A stretch of 64,000 nucleotides of DNA from Synechococcus sp. A15-62 (GTDB lineage Bacteria > Cyanobacteriota > Cyanobacteriia > PCC-6307 > Cyanobiaceae), in NCBI RefSeq assembly GCF_014280075.1, contig NZ_CP047950.1, forward strand, positions 124,001 through 188,000. The letters run 5' to 3'. The notes beneath the pieces were generated by a model, which saw only the letters and a program-made list of their open reading frames with translations, made no database searches and had not been told where the DNA came from. Made by a program: the position numbers and the translations under genes. Positions 1 through 7,642 of this stretch are shown here, one piece after another (within the stretch, counting starts at the first letter, position 1; each line of letters opens with the position of its first letter).

Positions 1-2879
1 TCTAGTGGAAGCATCGATTCGCTTACGCAGCGGAGGAAATAACGAATTGTCGCTGCAACTGCTGGATGCAGCTGTTGAGTTTGGAGTGAGGAGCGGGTTG
101 GTAGATGACAACCGCGCATGGTCTTTAGTGGGTCTGGGTCGGCGTTCAGAAGCGATTGGACTTTGGAATGAGTTGCTGGTTCACCAAGAGGAAGGTCTGC
201 GGACCCAGGCGCAAGACAATTTGAGGCTGCAAACTGCGGCTTTAGTGGGTCTGGGTCGGCGTTCAGAAGCGATTGGACTTTGGAATGAGTTGCTGGTTCA
301 CCAAGAGGAAGGTCTGCGGACCCAGGCGCAAGACAATTTGAGGCTGCTAGCTGCGGAGCTCAGCAATCAGCTGAAGCAACTGGCTGAAGCGGCTGGGGAG
401 AGCCTGGTCGAATTCGAGGGAAGAGAGTTCAGTGCGCTGTCTGAACTAGAGCAGCCTCTAGTGGAAGCATCGATTCGCTTACGCAGCGGAGGAAATAACG
501 AATTGTCGCTGCAACTGCTGGATGCAGCTGTTGAGTTTGGAGTGAGGAGCGGGTTGGTAGATGACAACCGCGCATGGTCTTTAGTGGGTCTGGGTCGGCG
601 TTCAGAAGCGATTGGACTTTGGAATGAGTTGCTGGTTCACCAAGAGGAAGGTCTGCGGACCCAGGCGCAAGACAATTTGAGGCTGCAAACTGCGGCTTTA
701 GTGGGTCTGGGTCGGCGTTCAGAAGCGATTGGACTTTGGAATGAGTTGCTGGTTCACCAAGAGGAAGGTCTGCGGACCCAGGCGCAAGACAATTTGAGGC
801 TGCTAGCTGCGGAGCTCAGCAATCAGCTGAAGCAACTGGCTGAAGCGGCTGGGGAGAGCCTGGTCGAATTCGAGGGAAGAGAGTTCAGTGCGCTGTCTGA
901 ACTAGAGCAGCCTCTAGTGGAAGCATCGATTCGCTTACGCAGCGGAGGAAATAACGAATTGTCGCTGCAACTGCTGGATGCAGCTGTTGAGTTTGGAGTG
1001 AGGAGCGGGTTGGTAGATGACAACCGCGCATGGTCTTTAGTGGGTCTGGGTCGGCGTTCAGAAGCGATTGGACTTTGGAATGAGTTGCTGGTTCACCAAG
1101 AGGAAGGTCTGCGGACCCAGGCGCAAGACAATTTGAGGCTGCAAACTGCGGCTTTAGTGGGTCTGGGTCGGCGTTCAGAAGCGATTGGACTTTGGAATGA
1201 GTTGCTGGTTCACCAAGAGGAAGGTCTGCGGACCCAGGCGCAAGACAATTTGAGGCTGCTAGCTGCGGAGCTCAGCAATCAGCTGAAGCAACTGGCTGAA
1301 GCGGCTGGGGAGAGCCTGGTCGAATTCGAGGGAAGAGAGTTCAGTGCGCTGTCTGAACTAGAGCAGCCTCTAGTGGAAGCATCGATTCGCTTACGCAGCG
1401 GAGGAAATAACGAATTGTCGCTGCAACTGCTGGATGCAGCTGTTGAGTTTGGAGTGAGGAGCGGGTTGGTAGATGACAACCGCGCATGGTCTTTAGTGGG
1501 TCTGGGTCGGCGTTCAGAAGCGATTGGACTTTGGAATGAGTTGCTGGTTCACCAAGAGGAAGGTCTGCGGACCCAGGCGCAAGACAATTTGAGGCTGCAA
1601 ACTGCGGCTTTAGTGGGTCTGGGTCGGCGTTCAGAAGCGATTGGACTTTGGAATGAGTTGCTGGTTCACCAAGAGGAAGGTCTGCGGACCCAGGCGCAAG
1701 ACAATTTGAGGCTGCTAGCTGCGGAGCTCAGCAATCAGCTGAAGCAACTGGCTGAAGCGGCTGGGGAGAGCCTGGTCGAATTCGAGGGAAGAGAGTTCAG
1801 TGCGCTGTCTGAACTAGAGCAGCCTCTAGTGGAAGCATCGATTCGCTTACGCAGCGGAGGAAATAACGAATTGTCGCTGCAACTGCTGGATGCAGCTGTT
1901 GAGTTTGGAGTGAGGAGCGGGTTGGTAGATGACAACCGCGCATGGTCTTTAGTGGGTCTGGGTCGGCGTTCAGAAGCGATTGGACTTTGGAATGAGTTGC
2001 TGGTTCACCAAGAGGAAGGTCTGCGGACCCAGGCGCAAGACAATTTGAGGCTGCAAACTGCGGCTTTAGTGGGTCTGGGTCGGCGTTCAGAAGCGATTGG
2101 ACTTTGGAATGAGTTGCTGGTTCACCAAGAGGAAGGTCTGCGGACCCAGGCGCAAGACAATTTGAGGCTGCTAGCTGCGGAGCTCAGCAATCAGCTGAAG
2201 CAACTGGCTGAAGCGGCTGGGGAGAGCCTGGTCGAATTCGAGGGAAGAGAGTTCAGTGCGCTGTCTGAACTAGAGCAGCCTCTAGTGGAAGCATCGATTC
2301 GCTTACGCAGCGGAGGAAATAACGAATTGTCGCTGCAACTGCTGGATGCAGCTGTTGAGTTTGGAGTGAGGAGCGGGTTGGTAGATGACAACCGCGCATG
2401 GTCTTTAGTGGGTCTGGGTCGGCGTTCAGAAGCGATTGGACTTTGGAATGAGTTGCTGGTTCACCAAGAGGAAGGTCTGCGGACCCAGGCGCAAGACAAT
2501 TTGAGGCTGCAAACTGCGGCTTTAGTGGGTCTGGGTCGGCGTTCAGAAGCGATTGGACTTTGGAATGAGTTGCTGGTTCACCAAGAGGAAGGTCTGCGGA
2601 CCCAGGCGCAAGACAATTTGAGGCTGCTAGCTGCGGAGCTCAGCAATCAGCTGAAGCAACTGGCTGAAGCGGCTGGGGAGAGCCTGGTCGAATTCGAGGG
2701 AAGAGAGTTCAGTGCGCTGTCTGAACTAGAGCAGCCTCTAGTGGAAGCATCGATTCGCTTACGCAGCGGAGGAAATAACGAATTGTCGCTGCAACTGCTG
2801 GATGCAGCTGTTGAGTTTGGAGTGAGGAGCGGGTTGGTAGATGACAACCGCGCATGGTCTTTAGTGGGTCTGGGTCGGC
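1..2879 (+). repeat. Perfect 456-bp tandem repeat array (six full copies plus a partial one)
   Basis: The unit starts at 1, 457, 913, 1369, 1825, 2281 and 2737, and the array diverges at 2880. I saw no base difference between copies, and the translated units are identical. 456 is divisible by three, so gain or loss of a unit keeps the frame. The array begins before the window, so the true copy number is unknown. Confidence 0.95.
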
Positions 2880-3265
2880 TTCCAGAGGCAGTGGGACTGT
2901 GGAGAGAATTGGAAGCCTCGTCAGATAACGATGCCTTAGTCGAAATGGTCCAAGAAAGGCTTCGGAATTACGCTACTGAGGCTGATCGCATTTCTCAGAC
3001 GAACAAAGCGCAGCTACTTAATGATGAGGGCCTGTACCAACAGGCCAAGATCCTGTTGGTACGGGCCATGTTGGATGATCCCAGCTGGGATGGTTACACC
3101 ACAAAGTTGATAGAAGTGCTGAAAACAGAGCGTGGCTACGAGGACGATGCAGATTTGCTGCAACGGGAGCTTGAGGAGGATCAGTTCAGTTTGGAGGTCT
3201 TTGATTTGTACTTGGATTATGTGGAGCGTCGACTGAAGGAGATTGATGTGAGTAGCTCTTCTTGA
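1..3265 (+). CDS. Giant tandem-repeat helical (TPR-like) protein, 5' end outside window
   Basis: The reading frame is open from the first base, so the gene starts upstream. It consists of six identical 152-residue units plus the first 48 residues or so of a seventh, followed by a unique C-terminal part of about 130 residues. Each unit contains the pattern AWSLVGLGRRSEAIGLWNEL, whose spacing of W, L, G, EA and W resembles a tetratricopeptide helix pair. The tail (from about position 2880) is also helical and charged and contains TPR-like stretches such as LLNDEGLYQQAKILL. No signal peptide or membrane segment is visible in the part seen. I do not recognise a named family. A repeat-solenoid scaffold or adhesin-like role is only inference from the architecture and the glycan-island setting. 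Confidence 0.8.
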   Translation, partial: LVEASIRLRSGGNNELSLQLLDAAVEFGVRSGLVDDNRAWSLVGLGRRSEAIGLWNELLVHQEEGLRTQAQDNLRLQTAALVGLGRRSEAIGLWNELLVHQEEGLRTQAQDNLRLLAAELSNQLKQLAEAAGESLVEFEGREFSALSELEQPLVEASIRLRSGGNNELSLQLLDAAVEFGVRSGLVDDNRAWSLVGLGRRSEAIGLWNELLVHQEEGLRTQAQDNLRLQTAALVGLGRRSEAIGLWNELLVHQEEGLRTQAQDNLRLLAAELSNQLKQLAEAAGESLVEFEGREFSALSELEQPLVEASIRLRSGGNNELSLQLLDAAVEFGVRSGLVDDNRAWSLVGLGRRSEAIGLWNELLVHQEEGLRTQAQDNLRLQTAALVGLGRRSEAIGLWNELLVHQEEGLRTQAQDNLRLLAAELSNQLKQLAEAAGESLVEFEGREFSALSELEQPLVEASIRLRSGGNNELSLQLLDAAVEFGVRSGLVDDNRAWSLVGLGRRSEAIGLWNELLVHQEEGLRTQAQDNLRLQTAALVGLGRRSEAIGLWNELLVHQEEGLRTQAQDNLRLLAAELSNQLKQLAEAAGESLVEFEGREFSALSELEQPLVEASIRLRSGGNNELSLQLLDAAVEFGVRSGLVDDNRAWSLVGLGRRSEAIGLWNELLVHQEEGLRTQAQDNLRLQTAALVGLGRRSEAIGLWNELLVHQEEGLRTQAQDNLRLLAAELSNQLKQLAEAAGESLVEFEGREFSALSELEQPLVEASIRLRSGGNNELSLQLLDAAVEFGVRSGLVDDNRAWSLVGLGRRSEAIGLWNELLVHQEEGLRTQAQDNLRLQTAALVGLGRRSEAIGLWNELLVHQEEGLRTQAQDNLRLLAAELSNQLKQLAEAAGESLVEFEGREFSALSELEQPLVEASIRLRSGGNNELSLQLLDAAVEFGVRSGLVDDNRAWSLVGLGRLPEAVGLWRELEASSDNDALVEMVQERLRNYATEADRISQTNKAQLLNDEGLYQQAKILLVRAMLDDPSWDGYTTKLIEVLKTERGYEDDADLLQRELEEDQFSLEVFDLYLDYVERRLKEIDVSSSS
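125..358 (+). repeat. Nested 117-bp duplication inside each 456-bp unit (first instance)
   Basis: Within each large unit a 39-residue segment starting LVGLGRRSEAIGLWNELL occurs twice in a row, at 125 and 242 in the first copy. The two halves are identical except for a few bases near their ends (QTAA against LAAE). The same nested pair recurs in every full unit. The gene therefore grew by at least two rounds of duplication. Confidence 0.9.
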
Positions 3266-3939
3266 ACACCTCACCCTTTCTGTCCTTTGATCGTCAGGTT
3301 TAAACGCTGTGAGTGTCACTTGTAATAGCAAGGCCTGATTGAATCGCAGGTTTTGAATTGGGTTTTAGAGGCTGGCTGGTCGCGATTCCGGGTGGGGGGT
3401 ATCTACGCTGCTTTATTTGCCTGAAGTCTCGAGCCTCATTCAGCTCAGTCTGCTTGAGATTCAGATCAAGATAATGCTCTCCCTGGTAAGAATAATGGCT
3501 GATTGAGTAACTGCTTCCGAATTTGACGATTTCACCAGGCTTCGGTGGTTTGCTTTTGAATCGGATAACGACAGAATCGATCTATCTACATTTTGCAAAA
3601 TGAGCCGATCGTCGATTATGGGGTATTAACCGCAGATCCCAGTCGTTACGGTACTGGGAACCAGAGGAGGATCAAATTTGCCTTAATGGATTATCAGTGC
3701 ACATCGGGAAATGGGTGATTTCAGGCTTTTATTTGAAGTGCCTTGATATTTAAAGGTGCTTGCTATGTCATGGTTCTGATTGATGATTGGAAGGATCATT
3801 AATGCCCTGACAAATATAAATGCTTGGCAAAGAATAACTTGTTTCGTAGTTGTTCTATGTAGTGACTATTAACGCTTTTATCGTACAAAGAACGAGGTTA
3901 TGCCCCATGACTCGAATAGATATAAACGTTGAATAGTCC
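3266..3939. other. AT-rich stretch without a supported gene
   Basis: This lies between the end of the repeat protein and the decayed reading frames that begin near 3940. I found no start codon with a ribosome-binding site leading into a frame of useful length, no clear terminator hairpin and no RNA gene. Confidence 0.5.
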
Positions 3940-4355
3940 ATGGTTGATCTTTGTCTGAGTGCGTTTCATGAGGCGATTGGTCTTGTGAACTAGAGCCTTG
4001 GTCTGCAAGAGTTCCAGTCAGTAAAGATCTATGGTTATGAAGGCTGTTGGTGCGATCATGTCTCTCTTCATTTATCGACATCTTTGGCTAGTCTTCGCGA
4101 CGCTTTGAGCAGATAATGCTTCAAAAGATATCTCTTGATCGATTCAACTCTGTTGATAATCCTTCCGCTTCAGCGATTCAAGAACAACTCCTGAAGTAGG
4201 CAGAACTAGATTGTAATTTTAAAGCAGAATATCTGGCGCCGATGAGTAAAGATTTAAGATAATTTTTTCTTGGAGTTGATAAATGAGAGCAGCTTGAGTA
4301 TGGCTGCTTTCATAAAGAATCTTGGCGAGGCTACTCCAGAGGTTTAACATACTAA
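3940..4355 (+). pseudogene. Decayed gene remnants with in-frame stops
   Basis: Two coding-like frames lie head to tail. The first (3940-4116) is interrupted by TAG at 3991 and continues as a well-composed peptide containing VKIYGYEGCWCDHVSLHL. It ends in TAA, which overlaps an ATG at 4116. The second frame starts MLQKISLDRFNSVDNPSASA, meets TAG at 4197, and goes on through two more stops with coding-like text to 4355. Amino-acid composition, the stop/start overlap and continued sense text after the stops suggest a broken gene pair rather than random sequence. The family is not recognised. This is inference from composition only. Confidence 0.4.
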
Positions 4356-4527
4356 CTTATCTAAGATTAAAGTATTAAGATCAGAGTAGAGTAAAAAATA
4401 AAGCCATGAATCATGCATTAGAAATTTATTAAGTATTTAATATTCCAAAGCATGCCTGCAAGTTAAATCGCCAAATATCTAGGAGAAGCTCTGAGCTTTA
4501 AGGCTGGAATCAAAAAGATAAATGCAT

Positions 4528-5766
4528 TTAGAGCTTGATCCTTGCCAATATCTTTGACATTAATTCTTTTGTGTTTTTTTGTTGAGTATTGTGCTTCTGA
4601 AGCAACTCACTTTTTTTGCGTGATTCATGAAAGTAGTGATTCAATTCTTTCTGGACTTGCTGCAATTGAAGTAAGGTTAGCTTGGCTTCCTCAGATGTAG
4701 CCCTCGCTTCCAATTCTTTTTCAGCCAATGATGTCGAAGCTTGCTCTAGCTGTTGCTTGAGTTGCACCATCTGCTGATGTACTTCGTCTCTCTCCTTAGC
4801 TCTGGCATCTCGCTCTTCCATCACCAACTGCAGCTCTCCGCTCTTCTCCTCTAGCTCTTTATTTAATTTCTGGTTTGTCAAAAAGACCTGTTCTAACTCC
4901 TCTTGCGCCTGATGCATTTGAAGCAAGGAGAGCTCGGCATCCTCAGATGCAGCCTTTGTTTCTGATTCTTTTTCAGTCAGTAATGTCGAAGACTGCTCAA
5001 GCTGGTTCCTCAAATCTCCAATGGTCTTCTGCAGTTCTTCTTTCTCCTTTGCTCGGGCATCACGATCGCTTTTGGTACCAGCGAGCTGTTCTTCAAGAGC
5101 TTTCACGCGCTCTGCTCCAGCGTCCTTCTGTTGCTTGAGGTCTTCAACGGTCTTCTGCAGTTCTTCTTTCTCCTTTGCTCGGGCATCACGATCGCTTTTG
5201 GCACCTGCGAGCTGTTCTTCAAGAGCTTTCACGCGCTCTGCTCCAGCGTCCTTCTGTTGCTTGAGGTCTTCAACGGTCTTCTGCAGTTCTTCTTTCTCCT
5301 TTGCTCGGGCATCACGATCGCTTTTGGCACCTGCGAGCTGTTCTTCAAGAGCTTTCACGCGCTCTGCTCCAGCGTCCTTCTGTTGCTTGAGGTCTTCAAC
5401 GGTCTTCTGCAGTTCTTCTTTCTCCTTTGCTCGGGCATCACGATCGCTTTTGGTACCAGCGAGCTGTTCTTCAAGAGCTTTCACGCGCTCTGCTCCAGCG
5501 TCCTTCTGTTGCTTGAGGTCTTCAACGGTCTTCTGCAGTTCTTCTTTCTCCTTTGCTCGGGCATCACGATCGCTTTTGGCACTAGCGAGCTGTTCTTCAA
5601 GAGCTTTCACGCGCTCTGCTACAGCCGCCTTCTCCTTTGCTCGCGCATTATATTCGGCATCAAGCGTTTGTAATCGAATTTCTGTCGTTTTCCGAAGTTC
5701 GTCGAGACACTCCTCGAACTCACTTGGCGAGGTTTGTATTGTGAAATGATCCAACCTTGACTCCAA
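4528..5766 (-). CDS. Coiled-coil protein with 42-residue tandem repeats
   Basis: A 412-residue, highly charged protein that reads as coiled coil almost throughout. About residues 40-250 are five near-identical copies of a 42-residue unit (six heptads) containing ERVKALEEQLAGAKSDRDAR and LQKTVEDLKQQKDAG. The C-terminal 150 residues are also coiled coil but not repeated. No signal peptide, membrane segment or catalytic motif is visible. The ATG at 5766 faces the sulfotransferase start at 5809 with 42 bp between them. A scaffold or spacer is plausible. Long coiled coils are sometimes found next to glycosyltransferases of surface-polysaccharide loci, but no function can be read from the sequence. 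Confidence 0.8.
   Translation of the reverse strand: MESRLDHFTIQTSPSEFEECLDELRKTTEIRLQTLDAEYNARAKEKAAVAERVKALEEQLASAKSDRDARAKEKEELQKTVEDLKQQKDAGAERVKALEEQLAGTKSDRDARAKEKEELQKTVEDLKQQKDAGAERVKALEEQLAGAKSDRDARAKEKEELQKTVEDLKQQKDAGAERVKALEEQLAGAKSDRDARAKEKEELQKTVEDLKQQKDAGAERVKALEEQLAGTKSDRDARAKEKEELQKTIGDLRNQLEQSSTLLTEKESETKAASEDAELSLLQMHQAQEELEQVFLTNQKLNKELEEKSGELQLVMEERDARAKERDEVHQQMVQLKQQLEQASTSLAEKELEARATSEEAKLTLLQLQQVQKELNHYFHESRKKSELLQKHNTQQKNTKELMSKILARIKL
5018..5647 (-). repeat. 126-bp tandem repeats in the coiled-coil gene (about five copies)
   Basis: The phrase tttctcctttgctcgg recurs every 126 bp (for example at 5041 and 5167). Copies are nearly identical. They differ mainly at one alanine/threonine codon (LAGT, LAGA, LASA in the protein), and the first copy on the plus strand is more diverged. 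The repeat is frame-neutral. Confidence 0.9.
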
Positions 5767-5808
5767 TCATTACTGCATACTACAATAACCTTAAGTTAGG
5801 CAAGGGTC

Positions 5809-7278
5809 ATGGAGGCGGGGCAAGATGAACCAATTAATAATGTATCCAATGATTTAGGCGGTAATTGGATTAAGGGCATTAAAATTCATGCGGAAGAACT
5901 TAAGCTTATAAAAAATCGCTTGCGCTATAAAAGCATGAAAGAATTGCAAGACGAAGGAGTTTCAGCTTCTGCCAAGTATTTTATTGAAGATTCGGTATGG
6001 GGATTGAGAATTAACGAATACCTTAAAGTTGAATCCGAAAGCAAAAAGATAGCTTCTAGTCCCAAATTGGCAGCCAAGTTAGCTGCAATCGAGGTAAGTT
6101 CTGAAAAAAAATTATTAATCGCAATTGAGCTAGCAAGTAGCGGATATGAAATTAGTTCGCTTAATTCAATTTTGCAAATTATTGAAGATGAAGAGGTTGA
6201 CGTAGAAGAGCGTGTTGATGCCTTTCTGCTAGTACTGAATAATATTCTTAACAATAGAAATTTAGCCCAAAGATTGTGCAAAAATGACTTGAACTCACAA
6301 GAACTGCTCTATAATATAAGTTTTGTTGAACGACTTGCTAAGTGCTTTAAAGCTGCAGTTAACTCTGCTGAAGATAGCCTAGATACTTTATCAGGAGCCA
6401 TTTCTGAGACGTTAATGTCGGCATCATTGAGGGCATCTCCCAAGCTTCATAGAGATGAATCTGTCGGGTTTTGTATTGCAAAGGAAAGAAACCAAATTTC
6501 TCAAAGGCTGTCTGCTACACATAAAAAACCTGTAATTCGTTCTATCCACCACTTGGCATGCACTGGCGGAACCTTGATTTCAAAGTGCTTAGCGTCAATG
6601 TGCAATGTTGCGCTTGTTGGCGAGATCAATCCGTTCAATGAAACAGGCACAAAATATGAACTTACTAACCCTCTCCTGCTGTTGCGGAACAACTATCGAA
6701 AGCTTACTGAAGAAGAGATAATGGAAGCGTTTAAAGAACAAATAGCTAATGTGTACCGAATTTGCAAAAATGACGACGTCGATCTTATCCTACGCGATCA
6801 TAGCCATACTGACTTCTTTATAGGAGATAAAATATCCAAGATTTGCCCTATCAAAGACGGGCTCGGTGATGATTATGAATTAATTTCAGTTGTAACTATA
6901 CGCCACCCGCTCGATAGTTATTTGAGCATGCTTTTCAATGGTTGGGAAAAGCAATTTTATCCAAATGATATTAATGAATATAGCAAGAGGTATATGTGTT
7001 TTCTCGATAAATATAGCGATCTTCCGCTTATTCGCTATGAAGACTTCTGTGCTAATCCTGTTAGTACAATGCAGTCGATATGTGAAATTCTTGAGCTTCA
7101 GTTTAACGAAGATTTTTTGCAAGAATTTGGAGATCACAAGTTGTCTGGTGATAGTGGCCGATCGGGAACAAAAAGCATTGAGCAACGCTCAAGAAGAAAA
7201 ATGCCACAAGGTCTTGAAGAGTCTTTGCAAAAATCTGAATATTATTTCAAACTTATTGAAAAACTTGGCTATTCATGA
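5809..7278 (+). CDS. Sulfotransferase-family protein with unknown N-terminal half
   Basis: 489 residues. The C-terminal half has the PAPS-binding hallmarks: a 5'-phosphosulfate loop IHHLACTGGTLISKCL near residue 247, and a 3'-phosphate motif TIRHPLDSYLSMLFNGW near residue 365, followed by LIRYEDFCANP. Sulfotransferases move sulfate from PAPS to hydroxyls or amines, here probably on a glycan. The first 230 residues are helical and unrecognised. They may be a docking domain. The gene is divergent from the coiled-coil gene and AT-rich like its neighbours. The loop has CTGG where many family members have a basic residue before S/T, so activity is likely but not certain. Confidence 0.75.
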   Translation: MEAGQDEPINNVSNDLGGNWIKGIKIHAEELKLIKNRLRYKSMKELQDEGVSASAKYFIEDSVWGLRINEYLKVESESKKIASSPKLAAKLAAIEVSSEKKLLIAIELASSGYEISSLNSILQIIEDEEVDVEERVDAFLLVLNNILNNRNLAQRLCKNDLNSQELLYNISFVERLAKCFKAAVNSAEDSLDTLSGAISETLMSASLRASPKLHRDESVGFCIAKERNQISQRLSATHKKPVIRSIHHLACTGGTLISKCLASMCNVALVGEINPFNETGTKYELTNPLLLLRNNYRKLTEEEIMEAFKEQIANVYRICKNDDVDLILRDHSHTDFFIGDKISKICPIKDGLGDDYELISVVTIRHPLDSYLSMLFNGWEKQFYPNDINEYSKRYMCFLDKYSDLPLIRYEDFCANPVSTMQSICEILELQFNEDFLQEFGDHKLSGDSGRSGTKSIEQRSRRKMPQGLEESLQKSEYYFKLIEKLGYS

Positions 7279-7642
7279 TTGAGGTATTTGTGAGGCTTGA
7301 TGCCTTGCAAATTTTGACTAATCACAAATTTTTAAATTTACAAGTTTACCATCAGTCTATTTTGATATATGGTATTAATTGTATGTTCGTGAGTGGTTAA
7401 AAATTGAATTTAATGAATATTGTCCCGAGGTTCAGAGTTAATCATTTTTCTTATAAGCAGACGCTTGATATGCTTTACATGCAACTTTTTTATCCGTGCA
7501 TCCAGTATCTCATGGGTTATGCACGAAAATTTTATTGTATTTAACTAATAAATTAAGAAGTTTAATGAGTCTGGAGAAATTGAAAGCGAAAGAGCCTTGG
7601 CTGATATTATTGCATTGGCGCTGAACTTCCTTGCTTGCATAT
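7279..7642. other. 364-bp AT-rich intergenic stretch
   Basis: This separates convergent genes. It holds one 43-codon open frame (7413-7544, starting MNIVPRFRVNHFSYKQ) with no ribosome-binding site. I see no stable terminator followed by a T run and no RNA gene. Confidence 0.4.

Noticed and set aside
367-2847. Six identical 66-codon minus-strand frames every 456 bp
   Set aside because: They are antisense shadows of the repeat units; their identity follows from the repeat and they have no ribosome-binding site.
1-2879. CRISPR array
   Set aside because: The repeats are coding, 456 bp long, contiguous and without spacers.
3940-4262. Amber-codon recoding (TAG read as an amino acid) in the two frames
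   Set aside because: The second frame also meets TAA and TGA soon after, nearby genes use TAG as ordinary stop, and no recoding machinery is in view. Simple decay is enough.
5021-5749. A 242-codon plus-strand frame opposite the coiled-coil gene, rich in Ser, Cys and Phe
   Set aside because: Composition is the antisense of Glu/Lys/Ala-rich coiled coil; no start signal.
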